This document shows positions 31,365-40,270 of a stretch of 51,594 nt of DNA, one piece after another (the first letter of the stretch is position 1; the number at the start of each line of letters is the position of its first letter). Source of the stretch: Collinsella sp. (lineage in GTDB: Bacteria > Actinomycetota > Coriobacteriia > Coriobacteriales > Coriobacteriaceae). The stretch lies in assembly GCA_019419405.1 (NCBI GenBank), contig DYAA01000133.1:1-51594 (forward strand), read 5' to 3'. The position numbers and the translations under genes are program-made. Under the pieces are notes generated by a model, which searched no databases, was not told the DNA's origin, and worked only from the letters and a program-made list of their open reading frames with translations.

Positions 31365-33389
31365 ATGCGTCAATTTAAGACCGAGAGCAAAAAACTGCTC
31401 GACCTCATGATCAACTCCATCTACACCAATAAGGAAATCTTCCTGCGCGAGCTTATCTCTAATGCGAGCGACGCCGTCGACAAGCTCAACTTTAAGAGCC
31501 TGCAGGACCCGAGTGTCAAACTCGACCAGGGCGACCTGGCTATTCGCGTCTCTTTTGATAAAGACGCCCGCACCATTACCATCTCGGATAACGGCATTGG
31601 CATGACCGCCGAGGAGCTCGAGCGCAATCTGGGCACCATCGCCCATTCCGGCTCCGAGGAGTTTAAGACCGAGAACGCCGAGCAACAGGGCTCCGATGTC
31701 GACATCATCGGCCAGTTTGGCGTGGGCTTCTACTCCGCCTTTATGGTCGCCAGCCACGTAAAGGTCGTCAGCCGCGCTTATGGCGAGGACACCGCTCACG
31801 TGTGGGAGTCTGATGGTCTTGAGGGTTACACCATCGAAGACGGCGAGCGCGCCGAGCACGGCACCGATGTCATCCTGACGCTGCGCGAGAACGAGAAGCT
31901 CGACGCCGACGGCGAGGCCGAGACCTACGATCGCTTCCTGACCGAGTGGGGCCTCAAGAGCCTGATTCAGCAGTACAGCAACTATGTGCGCTACCCGATT
32001 CAGATGATGGTGAGCAAGAGCCGCCAGAAACCCAAGCCCGAGGACGCCGGCGACGACTACAAGCCCGAGTACGAGGACTACCAGGAGCTCGAGACCATCA
32101 ACTCCATGACGCCGATCTGGAAAAAGCGCAGCTCCGACGTTGAGCAGAAGGATTACAACGAGTTCTACAAGTCCACGTTCCACGACTTTGACGATCCCGC
32201 GCGCACTATCAGCTTCCATGCCGAGGGTACGCTTGAGTACGATGCGCTGCTGTTTGTGCCGGGTCGCGCCCCGTTCGATCTGTACAGCAAGGACTACGAG
32301 AAGGGCCTGGCGCTCTACAGTTCCAACGTGCTGATTATGGAGAAGTGCGACGACCTGCTGCCCGACTACTACAACTTTGTGCGCGGTGTCGTGGACTCTG
32401 CCGACGTGACGCTCAACATCTCGCGTGAGACGCTGCAACAGAACCGTCAGCTCAAGGCCATTGCCAAGCGTGTCGAGAAGAAGATCACTGCCGATCTTGA
32501 GGACATGCGCGACAACGACCGCGAGGCATACGAGAAGTTCTTTGAGAACTTTGGTCGCGGTCTGAAGTACGGCATCTACTCGAGTTACGGCATGAAGGCC
32601 GACGAGCTCGCCGACCTGCTGCTGTTCTGGTCTGCCAAGGAGCAGAAGATGATCACCCTGGCCGAGTATGCCAAGGGCATGCCCGAGGATCAGAAGGCCA
32701 TCTACTACGCCGCCGGCGACTCGCGTGAGCGCTTGGCCAAGATGCCCGTGGTAAAGGGCGTGCTCGAGCGCGGCTATGACGTGCTGTTGCTGACGCAGGA
32801 TGTGGATGAGTTCACGTTCCAGGCTATGCGTGAGTACGTGGCCGCCGATATGCCCAAGATCTACGAGGACGACGCCGCCCGCGAGGCTGCCGAAAAGGCC
32901 GTTGCCGACGGTGCCGAGCCCGAGGTCGAGGATCGTCACCTGGAGCTCAAGAACGTTGCGACTGGCGATCTTGATCTGGCGACCGAGGACGAGAAGAAGG
33001 AGGCCGAGGACGCCACCAAGGAAAACGAGGACCTCTTTAGCGCTATGAAGGAGGCGCTCGGTGACAAGGTCGAGAAAGTTGCCGTCTCCGCGCGCCTGAC
33101 CGATGCCCCCGCTTGCATCACCACCGAGGGTCCGCTTTCGCTCGAGATGGAGAAGGTGCTCCAGAAGGGGCCCGAGGGCGCGCCCGACGGCATGCCCAAG
33201 AGCCAGCGCGTGCTCGAGCTCAACGCCAAGCACCCGGTCTTTGACAAGCTTGTCGCTGCCCAGAAGGCAGGTGACGCCGACAAGATCAAGCAGTACTCCG
33301 GCCTGCTCTACGATCAGGCCCTGCTGGTCGAGGGTATCCTCCCCGAGGACCCCGTTGCCTTCGCGGCGGCTGTTTGCAACTTGATGTAG
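31365..33389 (+). CDS. htpG: Chaperone HtpG (bacterial Hsp90)
   Basis: HtpG is an ATP-dependent dimeric chaperone. The N-terminal ATPase motifs are ELISNASDAVDKL, DNGIGMT, GTIAHSGS and GQFGVGFYSAFMVA, in the right order, followed by the middle domain and a helical C-terminal dimerisation region. The 674-residue length is slightly above the E. coli protein (624), the excess being an acidic stretch near residue 550 (EDEKKEAEDATKENED). The ATG follows GAAAGGA. It stands alone, between the GNAT gene and the repeat module. Confidence 0.97.
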   Translation: MRQFKTESKKLLDLMINSIYTNKEIFLRELISNASDAVDKLNFKSLQDPSVKLDQGDLAIRVSFDKDARTITISDNGIGMTAEELERNLGTIAHSGSEEFKTENAEQQGSDVDIIGQFGVGFYSAFMVASHVKVVSRAYGEDTAHVWESDGLEGYTIEDGERAEHGTDVILTLRENEKLDADGEAETYDRFLTEWGLKSLIQQYSNYVRYPIQMMVSKSRQKPKPEDAGDDYKPEYEDYQELETINSMTPIWKKRSSDVEQKDYNEFYKSTFHDFDDPARTISFHAEGTLEYDALLFVPGRAPFDLYSKDYEKGLALYSSNVLIMEKCDDLLPDYYNFVRGVVDSADVTLNISRETLQQNRQLKAIAKRVEKKITADLEDMRDNDREAYEKFFENFGRGLKYGIYSSYGMKADELADLLLFWSAKEQKMITLAEYAKGMPEDQKAIYYAAGDSRERLAKMPVVKGVLERGYDVLLLTQDVDEFTFQAMREYVAADMPKIYEDDAAREAAEKAVADGAEPEVEDRHLELKNVATGDLDLATEDEKKEAEDATKENEDLFSAMKEALGDKVEKVAVSARLTDAPACITTEGPLSLEMEKVLQKGPEGAPDGMPKSQRVLELNAKHPVFDKLVAAQKAGDADKIKQYSGLLYDQALLVEGILPEDPVAFAAAVCNLM

Positions 33390-33436
33390 TTAAGTAGTTA
33401 CGCCTTTGGGTCCGCCGTTCTAACGAACCTATTGGT

Positions 33437-33580
33437 TCCGTCGTTCTAACGAACGACGGACCGGTCGACGCTGCAAACGCCCCTAAGCGGCAATCTGACG
33501 TTCAATCGTCGGTCGCGTACCAAAGTACGCTTCCCTCCTCTTTCACGTCACCTTGCTCGCTCAGGGGCGTTTTCGCTGAC
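33437..33580 (+). repeat. Two-hairpin intergenic module, copy A
   Basis: A perfect 10 bp hairpin (TCCGTCGTTC-TAAC-GAACGACGGA, 33437-33460) is followed by a segment (33465-33580) with ends that pair, AAACGCCCCTAAGCG and CTCAGGGGCGTTT. Inside it lies GCGTAC-CAAA-GTACGC. The flanks are nearly identical to copy B at 38837-38984, but the inner hairpin sequence is different. Confidence 0.85.
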
Positions 33581-33615
33581 TTATGCTCAACCTGCGACGC
33601 TTTCGTGGCCCTAAG

Positions 33616-33671
33616 TAGTCATCGGGGACGTTCTTGTTTGACTAGTCGTTTAAGAACGTTCCCAATGACTA
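33616..33671. repeat. 56-base imperfect palindrome of the GGGAC type
   Basis: TAGTCATCGGGGACGTTCTT and AAGAACGTTCCCAATGACTA pair across 16 bases with two mismatches. This is the layout of a REPIN: two REP-like arms facing each other. The centre contains ACTAGT. Confidence 0.7.
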
Positions 33672-33729
33672 TTCGGATTGCTAATTTGTGCGGGCTGTGG
33701 TTTTGTGACCTGCTGAAATTAAAGATACT

Positions 33730-33741
33730 GTACAACTGTAC
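33730..33741. promoter_or_regulatory. Palindrome before the YhgE pair
   Basis: GTACA-AC-TGTAC is a short inverted repeat near the expected promoter of the YhgE genes, about 120 bases from the coding region. TAGTAT lies 27 bases downstream and could be the -10 box. It may be a TetR-type operator, but no regulator gene is adjacent. Confidence 0.35.
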
Positions 33742-33857
33742 ACTAACTCATCTTCGTAGTATATTGCTACCCGCAAAACTCAGCACCATTGTGCCGCGAG
33801 GCACTAAAGCGCCTACGTACAATGGTTGTCGATAGTACGATTCGATTCAACGACAGG

Positions 33858-36647
33858 ATGGATGGTCCAAGCGTGAGTCTCGGCAGCAAACTATCCAACG
33901 CAAAGGTCTCCTTTGCGATATTCAAGCGCGACATTAAGCGACTGCTTGTGAACCCCGTCGCCTTGGTGGTTACCCTGGGCGTGTGCGTTATCCCCTCGCT
34001 GTATGCCTGGTACAACATCGTGGCAAACTGGGATCCGTACGGAAACACCCAAGGTATCAAGATTGCCATCGCCAACAACGATCAGGGCACTCAGAATGAC
34101 TTGGTGGGCGAGCTCAACGCGGGCGACCAGGTCGTCGATCAGCTCAAGGAGAACGATCAGCTGGGCTGGACCTTCGTCGATTCGGCCGCCGATGCCAAAG
34201 AGGGCGTCGAGAGTGGTGAGTACTATGCGGCCATCGTAATCCCCAAGAACTTCTCCGACAATCTTGTTTCGATGCTCGATGGCAATTACCATCAGCCGAA
34301 GCTCACCTATTACGTCAACGAGAAGAAGAGCGCTATTGCGCCCAAGGTCACCGACACTGGTGCCAATACCATCGAGGAGCAGATCAACTCGGAGTTTGTC
34401 TCCACGGTGGGCGAGACCGTCGCGGGCATTGCCAAAGATGCTGGCATCGACCTTAAAGACAAGGCGAACCAGACCCGGGATTCGCTGGCGGGCTCGGTGT
34501 CCGAGGCGTCTGATACCCTGGGCGAAGTACGCGATTCCATCGGCGACATGAACACCGCCATCGACAAGACGAGCAGCTCGATTGCTTCGGCCGATGCTGC
34601 GCTGGCGGGCCTGCAGGGGCAGGCGCCCTCTCTAACGCAGGCGATCTCCCAGGGCAACGACCTGCTGGGCGAGGCTCGCGCCACGGCGGGCAACTCTATC
34701 ACCTCGCTCTCCAAGGCACTCTCGGAAGGTAGCCTTGCACTCACCAAGACGTCAGCCTCCGCGAACGCTGCGATTGGCAAGCTAACGGGTACGGTCACAT
34801 CTACGACCACCCGCATCGACAACTCGCTCGAGTCTCTCCAGGCGACGATCGATCACAATAAGGCCGTTATCGGGCACTTGGAGATTCTCGTTAATGACAC
34901 GTCGACAGGTTCCGAGGAAATTGACGCGCGCATTGTATCGACCATCGATTCGCTTCGCGAGCAAAACCAGAAGCTGCAGAGCATCAAGGATGGCCTTTCT
35001 GCACAGTCGAGCGCCATGGCAAACGACGCTACGGCAATCTCGAACGCGAGCAACGCACTCAACGCGGCAATTCAGACCGGTACGGCTAACCTCGGTCAGG
35101 CTCAGACCGATCTGGGTCAGAACGCACTTCCGAAGGCTTCGAGCGCGCTTGACTCCTTTGCCGCCGTTTCGGGCGATTTGACCGGCATTGTGTCGGGTAT
35201 GACCCCCACGATAGCGAGCGCGCGCGGCACGCTAGCGCAGCTCGACGCCACGCTCAAGCAGGCAAAGACCACGCTATCCCAAACCGACGCCTCCCTTGCC
35301 AAGGTTCAGGACAAGCTCGCGACCGCCGCCAATGACATTGCGGCGCTGCAGACCTCTGAGTCTATGGGCGAGTTAGCCGACCTCATGGACGTCGACGTCA
35401 ATGACGTGGCAGATTTCATGGCATCTCCGGTTGAGCTGACGTCCAAGTCAATCTATCCGGTCAAGAGCTTTGGCTCGGGCATCGCGCCCTTCTACACCAA
35501 TCTGGCGCTGTGGGTGGGCGGCTATGTGCTCATCGCTATCTATAAACTCGAGGTCGACCGCGAGGGCATCGGTAGCTTTACGGCGCGTCAGGGCTACTTT
35601 GGCCGCTGGCTGCTGCTGGTGATCCTGGGCGCGTTCCAGGCCATTATCGTTACGGTGGGAGATTTGGTCATTGGCGTACAGTGCGTTAACCCGCTGCTGT
35701 TCGTGCTGGGCGGCATCGCGATTTCATTCACCTACGTCAATATCATCTATGCGCTGTCCACCACGTTTAAGCATATCGGTAAAGCCATTGGCGTCATCCT
35801 CGTCATTGTGCAGATCCCCGGCTCGTCGGGCATGTATCCCATCGAGATGATGCCCGGCTTCTTCCAATGGCTGCATCCGCTGCTGCCCTTCACTTATGGC
35901 ATCAACCTGCTGCGCGAGACCGTCGGTGGCATGTATTCGTTCAACTACCTGTTCAACCTGTGCGTCCTGGGCGTGTTCCTTGCCATCGCGCTCTTTATCG
36001 GTCTGCAGCTGCGCCCGTTGCTGCTCAACCTCAATCTGCTCTTTGATAAGCAGCTTTCCACGACGGGCCTAATGATCTGCGAGTCCAACGACCTACCGCG
36101 CCAGCGCTATTCGCTGCGCACGGCCATGCGCGTCATGCTCGATTCGGATTCGTACCGTCGCGAGCTGCTCGATCATGCCGTGGCGTTTGAGCATCGCTAC
36201 CCGTACTACATCAAGGGCGGTTTTGCCGCCGTGGTAGGCGTGCAGGTTCTGCTCTTTGTGCTTTCGACGGTGCTCGATATCGACAATAACGGCAAGATCA
36301 TCCTGCTCGTTATCTGGATCATTTCGGTTATCGCCATCTGCGGCTGGCTCATCAACATCGAATACATCCGTGCGAGCCTCAATACCCAGATGCGTATCTC
36401 GGCGCTTTCGGACGAGGACCTTCGCCGCGAGATGCGCGAGCACACGGCGGCGATCCCTGCCGCCCGTCGCATGTTTGGTCTCAACGCCAGCGAGCGTGGC
36501 GCCAAGGGAGGCGAACAGCCTACGAGCCGTCTGCCGCATATCGGTGCGCATCGTAAGGCTCAAGATGCCGACGGCGCTGACAACGTAAACGGAAACGACG
36601 GGGACACCACCCCGCTTGGCAAGCACTCTAAAGGAGGTGAGGCATAA
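33858..36647 (+). CDS. YhgE/Pip-family membrane protein 1
   Basis: This large protein has a first membrane helix (LLVNPVALVVTLGVCVIPSL) followed by the family signature WDPYGNTQGIKIAIANNDQG. A long helical extracytoplasmic region of 350 residues, rich in Ala, Ser and Thr, comes next. Then come six C-terminal helices including SGMYPIEMMPGFFQWLHPLLP and, after them, two more near residues 800-850. It ends in a basic cytoplasmic tail. The family (phage infection protein Pip, YhgE, EsaA-like) is related to ABC-2 type exporters and some type VII secretion proteins. Starts at 33822 and 33873 are also possible because no ribosome-binding site is decisive. Confidence 0.85.
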   Translation: MDGPSVSLGSKLSNAKVSFAIFKRDIKRLLVNPVALVVTLGVCVIPSLYAWYNIVANWDPYGNTQGIKIAIANNDQGTQNDLVGELNAGDQVVDQLKENDQLGWTFVDSAADAKEGVESGEYYAAIVIPKNFSDNLVSMLDGNYHQPKLTYYVNEKKSAIAPKVTDTGANTIEEQINSEFVSTVGETVAGIAKDAGIDLKDKANQTRDSLAGSVSEASDTLGEVRDSIGDMNTAIDKTSSSIASADAALAGLQGQAPSLTQAISQGNDLLGEARATAGNSITSLSKALSEGSLALTKTSASANAAIGKLTGTVTSTTTRIDNSLESLQATIDHNKAVIGHLEILVNDTSTGSEEIDARIVSTIDSLREQNQKLQSIKDGLSAQSSAMANDATAISNASNALNAAIQTGTANLGQAQTDLGQNALPKASSALDSFAAVSGDLTGIVSGMTPTIASARGTLAQLDATLKQAKTTLSQTDASLAKVQDKLATAANDIAALQTSESMGELADLMDVDVNDVADFMASPVELTSKSIYPVKSFGSGIAPFYTNLALWVGGYVLIAIYKLEVDREGIGSFTARQGYFGRWLLLVILGAFQAIIVTVGDLVIGVQCVNPLLFVLGGIAISFTYVNIIYALSTTFKHIGKAIGVILVIVQIPGSSGMYPIEMMPGFFQWLHPLLPFTYGINLLRETVGGMYSFNYLFNLCVLGVFLAIALFIGLQLRPLLLNLNLLFDKQLSTTGLMICESNDLPRQRYSLRTAMRVMLDSDSYRRELLDHAVAFEHRYPYYIKGGFAAVVGVQVLLFVLSTVLDIDNNGKIILLVIWIISVIAICGWLINIEYIRASLNTQMRISALSDEDLRREMREHTAAIPAARRMFGLNASERGAKGGEQPTSRLPHIGAHRKAQDADGADNVNGNDGDTTPLGKHSKGGEA

Positions 36648-38837
36648 ATGAAAAACATCCTGCACCTGTTTAAGCGCGATGTCCAAAACGTGTCTCGCTC
36701 CGTGATCGGCATGGTCGTCGTGATGGGCCTGATCATCGTGCCATGTCTCTATGCATGGTTTAACATCGCCGGAAGCTGGGATCCCTACGGCAATACCGGC
36801 AACCTTAAGATTGCAGTGGTCAACACCGATGAGGGTTACGAGAGCGATCTGATTCCCGTCGAGGTCAACGTGGGCGAAAACGTAACCGCCACCCTGCGCG
36901 GCAACGAGAACTTCGACTGGGTCGTCCTCAACGACCGCGATAAGGCGATTGAGGGCGTTAAGTCGGGCGCGTACTACGCTGCCGTCGTTATCCCTAAAAC
37001 GTTTAGCGCCGACATGATGACGCTTTTCTCGACCGAGGTGAAGCACGCCGATATCGAGTTCTATGAGAACCAGAAGGCCAACGCCATCGCACAGATCGTG
37101 ACTGAAAAGGGTTCGAGCGCCGTCCAGAGTCAGGTCAACGAGACCTTTACCAAGACCATCACGACCATCGGTCTTAAAACCGTGTCCAGCCTGCTCGACT
37201 ACATGAGCACCGACCAAGTGAGCAACTTTATCGCCAACCTGTCCTCGACGCTGGGCGATTCGGTCCAGGACCTGCAGGACGTTCAGGCCAGCGCGACGTC
37301 GCTGGCGGGCATTTTGAGTTCCACGTCCGATTCGCTGACGTCGGCGGGCGGTATGCTCAAGCAGACGGGCACGGTCGATGAGTCGACTAAGCAGCTGATG
37401 GAGCATGCCAAGAGCGGTATGAGCGATTCCAAGGAAGCGCTGAAGGACGCCAACGACGCCATCAACGCCGCGATTGACGGAAGCGCGGGCTCGTTTGACA
37501 ATGTGTCCGCCGAGCTTGCGAAGGCATTCGATGCCGCGAATCAACATGTGGACCTTACGGTGTCCCAGCTCAACGATGCCGCGGCGGCGCTCAACACGCG
37601 TGCCGACGATATCGACGCCACTGCTGACCAGCTCCGCAGCTTTGCCGATCAGTTGACTGACGAAAAGCTCCAGGACAGCCTCAAGTCTGTGGCAACATCG
37701 CTGAGCAGAATCGCAGTGGAGTATCGCAATAACGCCAAGGACCTGACGGCAACCGCAAAGTCCCTTTCTGACGGCATGGCAGAAGTTAACAAGTCGCGTG
37801 CCGAGGTCGATCAGGCAATCGCGGATGCCAAGGCTGGTATCTCGGGCGCCAAGTCCGACTACGATTCCACGTTCTCGGTTAAGGCCAAGGAGCTCAAGAA
37901 GACCATTTCGGGCGTTTTGGATTCGCTGAACAGCATCTCGGGCGACCTGGATAGCGCCGTAGACGGCTTGACCGACGCATCTGGTTCGCTGGCAAAGGGT
38001 CTCTCTAAGGCCGCAAGGCTGGTCAACAAGGCTTCCGATCAGCTGGGCGAGGCGTCGGACAAGATCAGCGCCTTTAAGGACGACCTCGACGGTGCCCTTA
38101 TGTCGGACGATCTGGCCACGATCAAGACAATGATCGGCAACGATCCCGAGGGTCTGGCCGTGTCGCTTTCCGGTCCCGTCGCGCTCGACCGCAAACCGGT
38201 CTATCCGATCCGCAACTACGGTTCGGCCATGGCACCGTTCTACACGATTCTGTCGCTTTGGGTCGGCTCGATTGTACTGGCGGCCATGATGAAGGTGTCG
38301 GTTGACGATGAGCTCATCAACGAGCTTATCCCCGTGCGCCTGCACGAGATCTACCTGGGCCGTTACCTGTTCTTTGGCGGTCTGGCGCTGCTGCAGGCAA
38401 CGCTCGTGTGCGCGGGCGACATCCTGTTCTTTGGCATCCAGTGCGACAACCCGCTGCAATTTGTGCTGGCGGGCTGGATCGCGAGTCTCGTGTTCTCCAA
38501 TATCGTCTACACGCTTACGGTGTCGTTTGGCGATATCGGTAAGGCACTCGCCGTCGTGTTGCTGGTCATGCAGGTCGGCGGTTCGGGCGGCACGTTCCCC
38601 ATCGAGATGACCGGCCCCGTGTTCCAGGCGATCTACCCGTTCCTGCCGTTTACCCACGGCATCAACGCCATGCATGCCGCCATGGCCGGCGCCTACCATA
38701 TGGAGTACTGGATTGAGTTGGGTATCTTGGCGAGTTACCTGATTCCGTCGCTGGCCCTTGGCGTCGTCTTCCGCCGCCCGGTCATCAAAGCCAACGACTG
38801 GATCATCGAAAAGCTTGAAAGCACGAAGCTTATTTAG
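36648..38837 (+). CDS. YhgE/Pip-family membrane protein 2
   Basis: This paralogue of the preceding gene starts immediately after its stop (TAAATG) with GGAGGTGAGG upstream. It has the same plan: membrane helix (SVIGMVVVMGLIIVPCLYAW), signature WDPYGNTGNLKIAVVNTDEG, an extracytoplasmic helical region of about 400 residues and a C-terminal ABC-2-like membrane domain (GSGGTFPIEMTGPVFQAIYPFLP). It lacks the extra C-terminal helices and tail of the first protein. The pair probably forms a heteromeric exporter. No ATPase or WXG100 gene is next to it. The 3' end overlaps the first hairpin of the downstream repeat module. Confidence 0.88.
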   Translation: MKNILHLFKRDVQNVSRSVIGMVVVMGLIIVPCLYAWFNIAGSWDPYGNTGNLKIAVVNTDEGYESDLIPVEVNVGENVTATLRGNENFDWVVLNDRDKAIEGVKSGAYYAAVVIPKTFSADMMTLFSTEVKHADIEFYENQKANAIAQIVTEKGSSAVQSQVNETFTKTITTIGLKTVSSLLDYMSTDQVSNFIANLSSTLGDSVQDLQDVQASATSLAGILSSTSDSLTSAGGMLKQTGTVDESTKQLMEHAKSGMSDSKEALKDANDAINAAIDGSAGSFDNVSAELAKAFDAANQHVDLTVSQLNDAAAALNTRADDIDATADQLRSFADQLTDEKLQDSLKSVATSLSRIAVEYRNNAKDLTATAKSLSDGMAEVNKSRAEVDQAIADAKAGISGAKSDYDSTFSVKAKELKKTISGVLDSLNSISGDLDSAVDGLTDASGSLAKGLSKAARLVNKASDQLGEASDKISAFKDDLDGALMSDDLATIKTMIGNDPEGLAVSLSGPVALDRKPVYPIRNYGSAMAPFYTILSLWVGSIVLAAMMKVSVDDELINELIPVRLHEIYLGRYLFFGGLALLQATLVCAGDILFFGIQCDNPLQFVLAGWIASLVFSNIVYTLTVSFGDIGKALAVVLLVMQVGGSGGTFPIEMTGPVFQAIYPFLPFTHGINAMHAAMAGAYHMEYWIELGILASYLIPSLALGVVFRRPVIKANDWIIEKLESTKLI

Positions 38838-38984
38838 TTACGCGGTTTTACCAAACCGCGTAACGGCTCGACGCTGCAAACGTCCCTAAGCGGCAATCTG
38901 ACGTTCAATTTCAAGGGCGCGACCAGAAGGTCAGCGCCCTTCCATTTCACGTCACCTTGCTCGCTTAGGGGCGTTTTCGCTGAC
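38837..38984 (+). repeat. Two-hairpin intergenic module, copy B
   Basis: A perfect 12 bp hairpin (GTTACGCGGTTT-TACC-AAACCGCGTAAC, 38837-38864) precedes TCGACGCTGCAAACG at 38868. The conserved flanks match copy A. The internal variable part is AGGGCGCGACC-AGAA-GGTCAGCGCCCT. Both copies run in the same direction and bracket the YhgE pair. Confidence 0.85.
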
Positions 38985-39064
38985 GTTGCCGGAACATCGA
39001 GGTTTTCTGTACCGACGCTTTAGCGTAGTGAATTGCATGGGCTGCTTGGTTGTTGCTACAGTAG

Positions 39065-39103
39065 CGGGGCGTGCCGGGGGTCCGGCGCGTCCCGTTTTTA
39101 TTT
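39065..39103 (+). terminator. Terminator upstream of the EamA gene
   Basis: CGGGGCGTGCCGG and CCGGCGCGTCCCG pair over 13 bp (one or two wobbles) with a 4-base loop, followed by TTTTTATTT. It may end the YhgE transcript or attenuate the EamA gene, which starts 68 bases later. Confidence 0.7.
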
Positions 39104-39170
39104 GACCATGAGGCGGCATGCGGTCACGCGCGTGCGGACACCACGCCCAGATTGAGCGCGAGGATGCCCT

Positions 39171-40154
39171 ATGCCCCAGCATGCCACTGACAATATCGAA
39201 ATGATGCCCGACAGCCCTGTGGCTCGCGAGGACCTGGGTGCGGGCGGCACCTCCCGTGGTGCCGGTGCTCGTTCGCCATTGTTCTGGAAAGTTCTACTGC
39301 TTTCGGTGGCGATTATCTGGGGTTACTCCTTTACCACTATGAAGGACGCGCTCGACACCATTCCGGTGTTTGAACTGCTCTACGTGCGCTTTCTGCCTGC
39401 GGCGTTGGTCATGTTTGTCATCTTCCACAATCGCATCATCGCGCACCTCAACGCCCGCAATCTTATCGTCGGACTTGGAATGGGCACACTTATGTGGGCC
39501 GCCTACGTCCTGCAGACGGTCGGTCTGGCGCACACCACGGCGGGCAAGAACGCGTTTTTGACGGGTACGTACTGCATCCTCGTGCCCTTTGCGAGCTATT
39601 TTCTGAGCGGCGAAAAACTCACCCGCTATAACCTGGGCGCGGCACTGCTGTGCTTGGCGGGCATTGGCCTGGTGGCGCTCGATAGCGTCGAGTTCAATAT
39701 CGGCGATGCCATTACGCTGGGCGGCGCGGTCTTCTTCGCCATCCAGATGGCGGTGACCGCCAAGTACGGTCGCAAAATGGACATCAACGTCATCACGTTT
39801 TGGATGTTTGTGGGCAATGGCATCCTAAGCCTGGTCTCGTCGCTGCTATTCGAGACCCAGGCGCCTCTGTCCGTGTGGACGCCGAATTTTATCTGTGTGA
39901 TGGCGTTTCTCTCGGTGGGCTGCACATGCGTGGCTCTGCTCATCCAAAACGTCGGCCTGGCGCATGTCCCGGCTTCGACGGGCTCGCTGCTCCTTTCGAT
40001 GGAATCGCCTTCGGGCGTGTTGTTTTCGGTGCTGCTGATGGGGGAGGCGCTCACCTCGCGCCTGCTCGCCGGCTTTGTGCTTATCTTCCTGTCGATTATC
40101 TTGAGCGAGACTCACTTCGATTTTTTGCGTCGAAAGCCGCGCCCGCAATTGTAA
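39171..40154 (+). CDS. EamA-type (DMT superfamily) membrane transporter
   Basis: This protein has about ten hydrophobic segments arranged as two EamA repeats, beginning LFWKVLLLSVAIIWGYSFTTMKDAL, which matches the start of the first repeat. The second repeat runs from INVITFWMFVGNGILSLV to VLIFLSIILSE. DMT transporters export metabolites or amino acids; the substrate cannot be deduced. The N-terminal 40 residues are polar. It has its own terminator and a hairpin upstream, and lies alone on the + strand between the YhgE pair and the M20 gene. Confidence 0.88.
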   Translation: MPQHATDNIEMMPDSPVAREDLGAGGTSRGAGARSPLFWKVLLLSVAIIWGYSFTTMKDALDTIPVFELLYVRFLPAALVMFVIFHNRIIAHLNARNLIVGLGMGTLMWAAYVLQTVGLAHTTAGKNAFLTGTYCILVPFASYFLSGEKLTRYNLGAALLCLAGIGLVALDSVEFNIGDAITLGGAVFFAIQMAVTAKYGRKMDINVITFWMFVGNGILSLVSSLLFETQAPLSVWTPNFICVMAFLSVGCTCVALLIQNVGLAHVPASTGSLLLSMESPSGVLFSVLLMGEALTSRLLAGFVLIFLSIILSETHFDFLRRKPRPQL

Positions 40155-40165
40155 ACAACTTGTTG

Positions 40166-40192
40166 CGCCGCCCTCCTGGGGCGGCGTTTTTT
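40166..40192 (+). terminator. Terminator after the EamA gene
   Basis: CGCCGCCC-TCCTG-GGGCGGCG followed by TTTTTT. Confidence 0.85.
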
Positions 40193-40218
40193 ATGCCTCG
40201 CCTTTAAAGTTGTACCTT

Positions 40219-40240
40219 GCACTTTATGCTATCAAAGTGC
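40219..40240. promoter_or_regulatory. Inverted repeat overlapping the probable promoter of the M20 gene
   Basis: GCACTTT and AAAGTGC face each other across 8 bases. TTGTAC at 40210-40215 and TATCAA at 40229-40234 could be the promoter, so a bound repressor would block it. Function is inferred. Confidence 0.35.
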
Positions 40241-40270
40241 TTGCTGCAAAAACGTTACTGGAGGGCATTT

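Noticed and set aside
36093..38699. 868-codon minus-strand frame opposite the YhgE genes
   Set aside because: It lies opposite a confident membrane-protein gene and its translation is rich in Arg and His as expected for a shadow frame.
33465..38984. Composite transposon formed by the two modules
   Set aside because: No transposase or target-site duplication is visible; the modules could equally be 3' elements of htpG and of the YhgE operon, so only the bracketing itself is reported.
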